Origin: Heterohyrax brucei
Lineage: Eukaryota > Chordata > Mammalia > Hyracoidea > Procaviidae
Direction: 5' to 3'
DNA length: 64,000 bases
Assembly: GCA_028571685.1 (NCBI GenBank)
Contig: CM053142.1
Location: forward strand, 133,122,796-133,186,795
The position numbers and the translations under genes were made by a program. Below are positions 37,601 to 49,600 of the stretch, piece after piece (position 1 is the first letter of the stretch; each line of letters starts with the position of its first letter). Under the pieces are notes generated by a model. That model was not told the DNA's origin and did no database searches. It saw only the letters and a program-made list of their open reading frames with translations.

Positions 37601-40600
37601 GGGTCCTTAATTCTGGAGGTAATCATACTTGGTATGTCTCATCTCTTCACTCTTTTTCCTGCTTATCCTTACCCTAGATGATTTCAGCTGTATTAAGAAA
37701 AATCAGAACAGTAGCATAGTCCTGCCACAAAATCTATGTATTACCGTCCACACCCCCCTTAGTCTTACCTTCTACTCTATTACCATAGTTGATCTGTGCC
37801 TCTCTTTAAAGCTTCTTTAGAAATTCAACATTATGATTCTAACAATACAGTGTTAACTACATCACCAATTTTTTGTACCTTATTGCATCCTTTCCATCAG
37901 CAATCAATAGTCTGTTCTGTTCCATCTTAATAAATATCTTCTCTTGACCTGACTTTGGCCAGTTATGTCCTCATTTTTTTATTCCACTTTGAAACAGAGC
38001 TACTGAAAGGAGTCATATCTGTCTCCCCAGTTTGCCTTTTCTCATTCCCTATTTAACCCATTTTAGTCAAGATTTCGTGCCTGCCACTCCATCAAAACTA
38101 CTTTCATCAGGGCCACAGTAACCTCTATATTATTAAATAAAGTGGTCACCTCAAAGAGCTCACCATTCTTAACCAAAAGAAATATTTGATACAGTTGAAT
38201 CATTGCTTCGTCCTTGGTGCACTTTCTTCACATGACTTTGAGGACAACTTTGTTTTCTTCTAACCTCACTGGTTGCTCTTCCTTTTCTTCCTGACCTTTT
38301 GTCTTAGTATTCTTCTGTATACTCACTTTGTTGATAATTTTTTTTTCCAGTATTACAACTTTAAATACAGTCTTATGTTGAGGCATGATATATTTATATT
38401 TTCAATGCAGACATCTCTCCTGAACCTGAGATTACTATATCCAGTTGTTAACTAGACATGTGTTGGCCAAACCATCTCTTGTCTGTATTCGTATCCGTCT
38501 TGATTAATGACAGTTTTGTCTCTGTGGAAGCTTGGCATTATCTTTAACTCTTCTCATGTTTTTACACCCTAAATTCCATCTTCTCCAGAATGCACAGAAT
38601 TTGACCACATCTTACTGCTTTTTTGTGCTACCACCCTGGTTCAGATCTCTATCTTTTGCCTGGATTTATGCCATTAGCCAGCCACCACATGTCTCTGATT
38701 CTCCCTTTGTGCCCTCCCGTACAATCTCTTGTTCTTACAGCAGCTAGGGCTATCTTTTTCAAATAAATTGCTCCTCTGCTTAAAACGTAGTAAGGGTTTG
38801 CAGTTTTGTTCTGATTAAAAACTCAGAATCTGTATAGTGGCCTACAAGATCTTGCATAATCTGTCTTCACCTCAGCATCTTTCCGTGTTGTTCATTCTGT
38901 TTTTACTTCTTTGGGTTTCTTGTTCCTCAGGACTTGTCAGTCATTACCCTGTCTTAGTTGCTGTAGTAGTTTCCTCTAACGAGAATGTTCTTCTGCCAGA
39001 TAGCAAATGATTATCACACAACATTCTTCAAATCTTTGTCACCTCAGTGCAATCTAACCTTACCACCCTTCATGTTATGCAACCAGTGGGCTTTCCCATC
39101 TCTCCACTAACATGGAATTCATTTATTTATATATTTATTGTGTTTCTTGTTGTAAGCGCTAGGATGTCAGTGATCTTGTTTTGTTCATTGGTATATATCA
39201 AGCACCTAGACCAGTGCCATGCATATAACTGACAGTCACGTATTTGGAGAATTTGAGCTTTTGCTTTTAATAATTACAGATTTCTCTCTGGGCGTGTAAA
39301 TGACAAACTTATTTTACTTAGAAGTGTGATGTTAATGATCTAGACCATTCTCAGCTGAAGTAAATTAAATGTAGAAATACTTAAATCTTATATTTTGATA
39401 TACTGTCATACTGTATTACAAGAAGACTGAGAAGCAGTCTTATGTTTTTGCTGTGTGTGTATGGTGTGTGTGTAACTTTGTTTCTGTTTTGCTATAATTA
39501 AGTCATAGTAAATACAAGAAAGGCAGTTACAAGTAAAATACTCATTTTACATTTGAAGTCATTGTTTTGCCTGATATTCCTGAAATAAAATGAGAAATCT
39601 TTTTTGTCTCCTTCGAACTTCAGCATGTTTTTCTCCCTTTATTCAGAAATCTCTATCCCAAATTTGCATCACCCTGGGCATCTTCACCGTGTCGACCTCA
39701 AGACATAGGTAGGAGACCCTGTTTGTGTTCAGATCTTCAAAAAAATACATTTATAACTGAGAATCAGTTAATAAGACTTTTTTCATTTTATTATCCAGAC
39801 TTCCATGTTCCATCTGAGTACTTAACGAACATTCACATTAGGGATAAGGTGAGTGTAGTTTATTATTCTACTCAGTTAGTATGAATATATCTATTTTTTT
39901 GGTATATTTTTCTGTTTAGACAGCATAATATCTTTGAAATAATTAGTAATTGTCTGGGGTATGCTTTCTTAAGTCCGTTAAATTATGTATAATAATTTTA
40001 TTTTTACTTTTCTGATGATATTGCTGTTTTAATGATTCTTGGAGTTATACTTTAAAAATAAACAATGTTAGGACTGATAAAATACTTCTTACGGTTAATG
40101 ACAAGGTGCTAGCCGTAACCACAGTTAGTGAGAATAAACAAATTTGGCAAGTTTGGTAAATTTCCTTCTGATATTCCTGTTTTATGCTCTTATGAATGAG
40201 AACGCTCTTTACACATGTTACAGATACATTGTTTTTTAATGGAAATATATATAAAGGGTCTTCCAGTAAGGATGTCTTATTTTTGACAGCTCACAGTGGC
40301 TGTATCTGTAAAGCTATAATGGGCATATTTATCACATTTTTTTTTAATTAGCTTGAAAAACAGCCATGGTAAGTTATACTGTTCCACAATGCATAGAAAT
40401 TATTAAAATTTATTATCAAAGTGAATGTTCTATTTGTTGAACATTCTGTGCGTTAACATGACATTTACAGTGTGCATAATCGCCCCCGAGAGAACAATTT
40501 GACATTATTTTAAAAAAGTATGAAACAGCCGGGTCTGTTGACAGACAGTGCAACTGCACATTCAACTCAAAGCATCTCCACCATTTGTTAGAGAATGCAT

Positions 40601-43600
40601 CCCAATCAGTTTCTCATTGAGCACAAGAACTGGGCTTTTCGTTGACCACCATTGAGCAGATTTTGTATCTGGACTTGAAGCTTTATCTTTACAACATTGT
40701 TTCAACTCAAGAACTGAAGTCAAGTGACCATAGATTGTGCTGTACTTCTGCTGACTGGGCTCTGGAGCATATGGAAGTTGCCCTACTTTTGTCTGAAAAA
40801 TTGTCTTGAGTGACAAAACCCATTTTTGGATGAATGGTTTTGTTAATAAACAAAGTTGTTGGATTTGGAGCCGTGAGAATCCAGTGGAGATTGAAGAACT
40901 CCCACTTCCATCCCTGCAAAGTTATTGGTTGGTGTGGATTTTGGTCCAGTGGAATCACTGGCCCTTATTTTTTCCAATATGAATGAGGAGAGGCCATGAC
41001 TATCAGTGGTGAAAGATATTGGGCTATGACAACTGATTATTTTCCGCCCCATTTGGAGGCTGCTGAAGTAGCCATTTACCTGAAGTTCTTTTCCACATGT
41101 AATGCCATCAGGTAGACTTCGATTAAAGCTGTCAGCTACACAGCTTGTTTTATTCAACTTCAAAGATAGGACACCATTATTGCAAGACCTTTTATATATA
41201 TAACTGTTTATGACCTTCCGCTTTTGGACTTTTCTGTATTTTTTCTTTTCCATATTTTTGATTCCTTAAAGTTCCAGCTGTAAAGTAACTGCTGGCATAG
41301 TGGTTAAAGAACTGTAGCTGCTAACTGGAAGGTCAGCAGTTCAACTCCACCAGCAGCTGCTTGTAAATTCTGTGAGGTAGTTCTCCCCTGTCCTGTACAG
41401 CTGCCATGGGTCTGAAATGACGTGACTCCAACTGGTTTGGTTTCTGAACAGCAAACTGCAGCTTTAATCTGTCTTTCTAAGAAAGAAAATAGTAAATACT
41501 TTAGCTTTAGGAAAGAACTAAGAGGAATTAGTTTCTTTTGGGGGAAAAATGCATAGTAAGTATCTAGATTCTAGTCTTTAATACAGTACAATTTAGTGAA
41601 AATTTTATATTCCTATGTGTCTAAATATGTGTCATATGTATTTATATAAGTGATGGTGCTTTGAGCCTGTGCCATACCGATGCATGGTTAAATGGATGTC
41701 GATGTGTGGACTGGGGAATAAAGGAAATACTTCTCATGTCTTTTAATGTTTGAGTTGGATAGAAGGCAAGAATGAGGTGAAGTCGGCTTGTTTTTTTCTA
41801 TTTGTGAATTGTGCAGTTTGCTTCCACCCTTATTATACAGCTGTTTTGCTCCCATTATCTAAGTGTTTCAGAACATTTCCTTATGCTACCTTAAATACTA
41901 AATGAGGATCTATTGCCTAAATGGTGGTATTATGGATAGAGAGAAAAATTATACTTAAAGAATATGTAATAGCTGAATGAACATTTAGATATAAAATTTA
42001 ATAAAGAAATAAAAGTATTTTTGTGTGGGGAATTTTGTGTGAGAATATGTGACTGTTTAACTCACCTGCATTTAAATAATTTGGTAAGCAATTATAGTTG
42101 TTCATCATGCTTTTTGAATGCAGATATAAAGCAGTCATCTTTCAGTCATCCATGTAAACAAAATAAAACCATCTCTGTGATTTGTGTGCTTACCACCTGT
42201 AGTTTGCTAGAAACATACAACCTGATGATTTGTGAATTACTGTTGGTATAGATTCAGTTAACCTTTCTTATAAGCCTTCTAGGTATTTGATACTGTACAT
42301 GGTGCTTTCATATGTATTCACTTAATTTCATTTACTTTGTTAGTAATTTATAGATGCCATAGTTCACTTTTTACAGTTAAAGCTTGTAGACATTAAATAA
42401 GTTGGACATGGTCGTATATTAAGTAATAAACCCAGGACTTGAATATAAGTCCTGCATCTCCAAGCACAGTGTTGTAGTATTATTTCTGTATTGGATATGA
42501 GTAAATCTTAGAGGAAGATGGCAACATTTGGTCTTGCTTTGGGAGGTTTATTTAGCTTTTGTTATTGGTATATCAAATATCTGCATTAATATGTTTGACA
42601 ACTATTTTTCAGAAATAGTTGTTAAATTACTTTAGAACATTTAAATGAATTCCTTTTAGAATTATAACTATGTCATATCTGTATTCATATAGTAATAGTT
42701 ACATAATACAAAAAATTCTATTTTTCTTTCCATTTTTACGTCTGTGATGGCAATTATATATGAAGATTTTCAAACATCTTACATTTTAGAATAATTTATG
42801 TTTCTTTTCCAGCTGGCTGCAATAAAACTTGGTCGATATGGAGAAGACCTTCTCTTCTATCTTTATTACATGAATGGAGGAGATGTATTACAACTTTTAG
42901 CTGCAGTAGAGCTGTATGTGCAAAGTATCTTACTTTTCTGTTACAGTGATCTTGATTCTGAAAGCATTTTTTTAATTGAAGATAGCTATAGTTATTTTTT
43001 AAGTAGAAATACTTCTGCATTGAAAAACTAAATATAGTTTTGCACTCAGTAAAGTAACCATAATTTTGACAGAAAACATATTTTACTGTGGATTCATAAT
43101 CACAACATACAGAAAAGGAAATAATTTCAAATTTAATTCTAAAATGTCTAAGAACAGAAAGTCAGCTTGACTATTTTTGTAAATATATGAAGTATAAAAT
43201 CATAGTTCATGACTGTGGTCCTTACTCCTTGTGGAGCAGTGTAAGTTAAAAGTACATTTTATTGTTTAATGAGTGCTGATTGATCATTGTTGGCAAGGCA
43301 TTGTGCATACTGTATTTTTACACGAATAGTGTGCACTTTCTGCATTGTGTGCTAGTTGCCTACCCCTTCTCTCACATGAGATATTTTCAGAGGCACACTG
43401 CTAGTTTTTTGTTTACAGCAGCTGTGCTCATGAGGGTACCTTGAACAGGTAGGGTACAGCTGGCAAACGTAGAAGGCATGCATTATTTACATAAAAATAT
43501 GGTATTTGTTGTGTGTTTTCAAGTTTGGTAAAGTAAAATCTACCTTTAAGCAACCTGTAAGCAATATAAATTAAATATGTACTTACGTAAATTTTTGTCC

Positions 43601-46600
43601 ACGTCTCAGTATTTCTGCTTCTACCTGATGCTCCAAGGATAAAAGTTTTGTGTCACATTTCTCATATGTCCAACTATATATGCTTACTATATAGTGAATT
43701 ATTATTAAAAATTTATGGCCTTAGGATTGGGAGGCCTTTTCTCCTACTTATTTTATAATGTTCTGTAAATGACCTTCAATAATGGACTTAAAAATGTAAA
43801 ACTCATATGTTGATAATGAATTATTTTTATTTTCTTGATTAAGAAATTTTGTTTTCCTTTCAGTTTTTCAAGAGAACAGTTATTAGGCAATCTTATTGTG
43901 GTTGATAGGAAAGTATTTATATGGAGATCTATTCTGTCAGGGTTTTTTTTTTTTTGGCACATTTATCTTCTAGAAACTATCCTTTGGTTGTTAAGTCCAG
44001 CTTACAAGTAGTACAAATCCTAATTGCTTTTTTAGAATCTGTGAGATGAGAATAAAATGTAAAAGTACCATATTCATTAAAAATTGTCATCATCGATATT
44101 CCATTTTCCACATCATTATAACATTAACTAGTTATGTCACATACACTTTGGATATAGTTGCTTGCTGAATAATACAGATTGTTAAGATCTTTGTTTTAAT
44201 GCATGCTTCAGTTCTTACTAAGTGTTAAAAAGAACAAGAAAGCAGTGAAGTTCCTGGAACACAATGTGTCGTTAATTTGGCTCTCAGTTTTTATTTCACT
44301 ATGTAGAGCTTGTAAGTTCTTGTTTGCATACAATTCGTTCAGTTAAATACAGATGTGTATAACTCATTAAACACTATTTTCTGGGAAAATCGTTTTCCTC
44401 TTTCCTCCTTCAGTATGGCTGTATCTAGTAAGAGTCAGGATTAAGAAACATCCATATTCATATATAGTGTAATTATTATCAGAAAAAGTTTTGAAAAACA
44501 CAGGAAATAACTGATTGTGAGTGACAGAAAATACTTAATTGCATTTTTCTTTTAAAAATTGAAGTTTTAACCGTGATTGGAGATACCACAAAGAAGAGCG
44601 AGTATGGATTACCAGGGCACCAGGCATGGAGCCAACAATGAAAACTAATACATACGAGAGGGGAACATATTACTTCTTTGACTGTCTTAACTGGAGGAAA
44701 GTAGCTAAGGTATATTTTTTTCCTTGTGCAAATGTGTAAATGTGTAAAATTAGACTTTTTAAAGAAAAGTCTTCCCTTTTATCTGTTTATGTGTATTAAT
44801 ACACCCCTTCCAATAATGTGCCAGATAGTTGCTAAGTCTTTTTGTCTTCACCTCCTTGACTTGGTTTTGATTCTAGGAAGGTGTCTAGAAATAGTTCACT
44901 TCACCAGTAGTTAGGAAAATGATTGAACTTAGTAAATAAACTGATTTTGTAATTTTCCACAAAATTTGCTGACATTTGAAAGACATTTGTATCTACTGAA
45001 TTGTACAATAAAGATACCCTCTTGCAATCACAGTCATGTATTCTTATTAATACTGTAAGCAACTATGAGAGTTTCCTAAAAGCAGTATGTTAAGAGATAG
45101 AGGCCTTTTATTTTACACTTGACATTATACTAATTGCAAGATAAAAGCTTGAATTTTTATTTACAAGCTATTAAAGAAGAAAATTGTTAAAGAATGAACT
45201 GTTACTGTTCCTATGAACAGGATCCTGAATATTGGGGAGAACGTGCTGTCAGAAGAAGTTGGGTTGTTTTGGTTTTACAAACTTTTCCGTACAAAAACCT
45301 TTGGAAAAGTAGGATTCTTTCTATCTCATGTATAGAATTTTCATTAGTACCAGTGCGTATTTCATGTTTGTGTTCAGTACTTTATGTGTGTACCTATTAG
45401 AGAATATAACCCAACTCCAGGATTTCCCTGAATGCATTTTCTACTGGTGATTATTGGGTTTTTGTCCTTTTTTTCTTTTTTAATTTCGTGTCTCATGATT
45501 TTGTTTCTCTTAATATGAAAGGTGAAGTATCATCTAGTCATTTGTCATGGCTTTGGCACATTTTCATCAGGATAATGAGAACAGAACATGATTCTGTGTC
45601 ATGAAATAGTGTTCCCACAAGAAAAATTGAAGAAATTTCCTTGGTACCATGTTTTATCTGGACTACTGTTTGTCCTTAGATTAGGAAGATAAAAAAATCA
45701 GAAGAATTTGCCAGTAAGTTGTCATTTAATTGTTTCTGTAGTACAGCCAGGGTAGAGTTATTTATCTATGAGTGCCATTACTTTAAACTATGGCCCTAGA
45801 GGGCCATTCGTGTGCATTTTCCAGGAATTCTTTTTAAGTGAGTTTCCCCCCTTTCCTCAGTGAGTTTGATTATGTTTTACAAAAGCCCATTAGAATAAAT
45901 TGTATCTAATTAATACTAGTAAATTCTGTGTGTCACTATGAAGACTATATTCTGTGATTTTTCAGTTTTGATAAACTTGCACTGATAACTATGTTACGAG
46001 AAATTACAAAATTATTTTTTTTATTTTAATTCTGTAGATATATTTTTTAATCTCGTGAAGATCTAGAGTGTGTCTGAATAAATGGTATATTAGATTGACG
46101 TGTAAATCCACATTTTAGACTATTAGTATTAAGGAAAATATGAGTAAACTTCTTTTGTTAATGTAAATAGCATATCACGTAAATGCTTGTTTTTACCTAA
46201 CAGGTTTTCCAGGAAACATGAACAGTAAGCAGTATTAAAAAGTACAGTTAGTTTTGCTTGTTTTATTCAAACAGAAAGAAAATATTTCTTGGAAATTAGT
46301 TCTTTGGATAATTTTTACAGTTTGGGGGATTTTTTTGGTGTTTTAATCAGCTTTACTGAATTGATAAAATGTAAAATACTTTAAGACAGCAATATAAGAT
46401 TCTTGTTAGATATTTATCACACAAGATTTACTTCCCAAGAAGGTTTCATGTAAAGCTTGAAAAAAATAGGGAAAAAATGAGCCCAACAAAAGTGAAACAC
46501 ACCAAAAAAACCACACACATTGCCGTCAAATCAATTATGACTCATAGCATCCCTGTAGGACAGAGTAGAACTCTTTTAAGGCTTCCAAGGCTGTGAATCT

Positions 46601-49600
46601 TGATGAAAGCAGACTGCTACATCTTTCTGCCACAGAACACTGGTGAATTCAAAACACTGACCTTTCAGTTAGCAGCCAATTATTTAACCAATACCCCACC
46701 AGAGCTCCTTTTAAGCATGCAGAAGAGGTTAAACCCTTAATTACTGTTTTTTTAAAGATGTTTCTCAGTGATAAATGTCATCAATTCTGAGACCAAGTTC
46801 ATGTACTGTGTACTATATTTGAATTACTTCAACAGTTTTAATCCAAGTGAATATCAGATCCAAGATTTAACCTTTTAGTTAAATAGAAATAATCTTATTA
46901 ATTACAAATAGTTTATCAGATATTATCTGTGTTACTTGTTCTTTAAGGAATAGAGTGAAGTAGAAAGCTGTAGCCATGGAATTTCAACTCTTGTGTCTGC
47001 TATTTATGCTTTAACTTTTGGCAAGTAACCTCTCTATATTTATTTTCTTATTAAAATTCAAGACAGTATTTATTTGTAGGTTATCTTGAGGGTTAAATGT
47101 GATTATCCACACACATGTATGTAAGTCACCGAGTGACAGTGCTTTGCACATACTGGGTATTCAGTATGTCAGAGTAGATTTTGGTAGTTTGTTGCTCTTG
47201 TTGTTACCACAGCTTTACTGTTGTTCCAAAGATGGAAAAATTGAAACTAATTGTTGTTAGGTTAGGTTGCTGGTTCTTAAACTTTGGTTTGTATCAGGAC
47301 TACCTCCTAGGGCTTGTTAATACACAGATTGTTGGGTCCTACCTGTGTTATTTCTGATTTAGTAAATCTGGGAGGTGGTGAAGTCCTGATAATTTGCATT
47401 AACCAGTCTCTAGGTGATGCCAGTGGTACTGCTGGTCTCCCTCTGGTGGCATGCTTTGAGAACCAGTGGGTTAGATGATACTCTGGTAGAGGGAAAAAAA
47501 ATAAATTTTCTGTATACTTGTTGAATAACATTGTAAATTGTTTTGCTGAATATTCTTGTAAATTATTTCAAGCCTATATATGGATATATGTAAACAGTAA
47601 TAGGTGTTTGCAGTAGATACCTATACATGTTAAATTTTAATTAGACATAGCCAGCTTACATGAAGAAATCAATTTTCCACACTTGAATTCTTAAATGTTA
47701 AAAAAAAAAAAAAAAAGCTATTAATATAGGACCCTTTCATTTTCCTATAGAAGCAGCTCCCTAGCAGGTAAATGTCATTTTGTTTATTTTTATTTCCCTA
47801 ATTTTATCTGATCTGTCCCGTACAGTTCAACTTTTGTCCTGACTTTCACCTTTAAAGATACTCGTTGTGAAGTTAGAAAATAGACTTAAGAAATAGCATC
47901 ATTGAACTATTCCTTAAGAGCCTTCCTTGAGGTAACACTTGCTGGCCAAATTGCACTGGCATTGTGAAGTACATTCAGAGCTAACGGAATTGTTGGTTTC
48001 TATTAGGTGTTAATAAGTGGCTCACTTCCTTTGTTATATTAAAATATAATCTTTTGAACTTATGTGACATTTAAGTTGCATTATATTACCAGACTTAATT
48101 TTTCACAATGGCTTCTGGGTTTTGGAAGAGTAGTTAGTACTTTCCCAGAAATTCAGGTTTTATTCATATTCTAAATTTATTTATTAAAGAGTTAAGTGCA
48201 GATCTAACACAAAAACAATTTTTAATGTTTAGGGTCTTTAAATCATATAATAGCCTGATACAAATTGTGACTTTTTTTTCCCCATTATTTTCACTGGTAC
48301 CCATTAACACATCTTTATACTTAATTAGTAATACATGCTTTGCAAAGTAATAAAAATTATTTCTAACTACTTCTTAAAACTTAATGAGGATTTCATTTGT
48401 GAAGGGAAAGTTAACATTTCTGAGAACTTCTGAAAACTTTCTTTCAGTGTATGTTTCTGTGTTTGATCTGGTCAGTGATACTTAACGCTTTTGTCATAAT
48501 GTGACGTGATCACCTGACTCCAGTGTGTGTGTTTCAGTTTTTATCTGTTGAATCTTAGCTTACAAATTAAGAGTTGTGTTCCTGAAACCGGTGGAGAGAC
48601 TAGGTGTATCATTCCTTAAAAAAACAAAAAAGCCAAACCTGTTGCTCTCAAGGGGATTCCAACTCATAGTTCACATAGTAGAACTGCCACCTACGGTTTC
48701 CAAGGAGCACCTGGTAGATGCCAACTACTGACCTTTTGATTAGCAGCTGTAGCTCTCAACCACCCTACCAGCAGGGTTTCCATAATTACTTCATCGGTTG
48801 TTAATTACATACCGGTCAGGGACCTGACAAGGACTCCCCATTGTACAGTGGTTAAGCATTCAGATGCTAAGTGAATGGTTGAGTGTTCAAACTCACCCAG
48901 CCCCTCTTCAGGAGAAAAGCCTTTTAACTGGCTTCTGAAAAGATTGTTGTTGTGTGCCATCCAGTTAATTCTGACTCGTTGCTAGCAACCCTATAGGGCA
49001 GCATAGACGTGCCTTACAGGGTTTCCCTAGGCTGTAATCTATCTTTATGAGAGCAGGTTGCCAGGTCCTTTCTCCTCCAGAGCTTCTTGTGTGTTTGAAT
49101 CACCAACCTTTCATTTAACAGCTGAGCATTTAACTATTGTACCACTAGAGCTCCTTTCCATAAAGATTATAGCCTAGAAAGCCTTCTGAGGCAGTTCCAC
49201 TCTATCACATGGGGTCACTATGAGTAGGAATTGACTCATTGGCACCTAACAACAACAAAGGCCTGGTACTTGTCAGGAGTATGGTGTATGGATTCATATA
49301 ACATAAACAGGTAATGGAGGTATACTCTAGTCAAAGTTAGAGAACAAAGAAATACCATTGTGTTGTATTTTAAGAATAAAAATACATAGAAAACAAAATT
49401 GACCTGGATAATTTCTGAATCCCTGATATACAAGGACCTGTGCAATTTTTTTTTATGCTTATATTAAAATATTTAGGCTCCTTACATTTATATTGATCTT
49501 TTTAATAGATTGGGGGCACTATGGATTAATTTAACCTAGTTTAAATTCTAATAATACATGTGTAGAATTTTTCTTTATATAACTTAGAGATAGAGGGTTT

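Larger units (their letters stand above)
39849..42812 (+). other. CNOT2 intron j-k
   Basis: 3.0 kb intron. It contains the decayed Tc1/mariner-superfamily element (40250-41270), a SINE (41281-41448) and a MIR (42280-42475). The remainder is unique. Confidence 0.88.

Noticed and set aside
40843..41253. 136-codon minus-strand open frame
   Set aside because: It is the antisense shadow of the decayed transposase on the + strand, whose motifs are recognisable.
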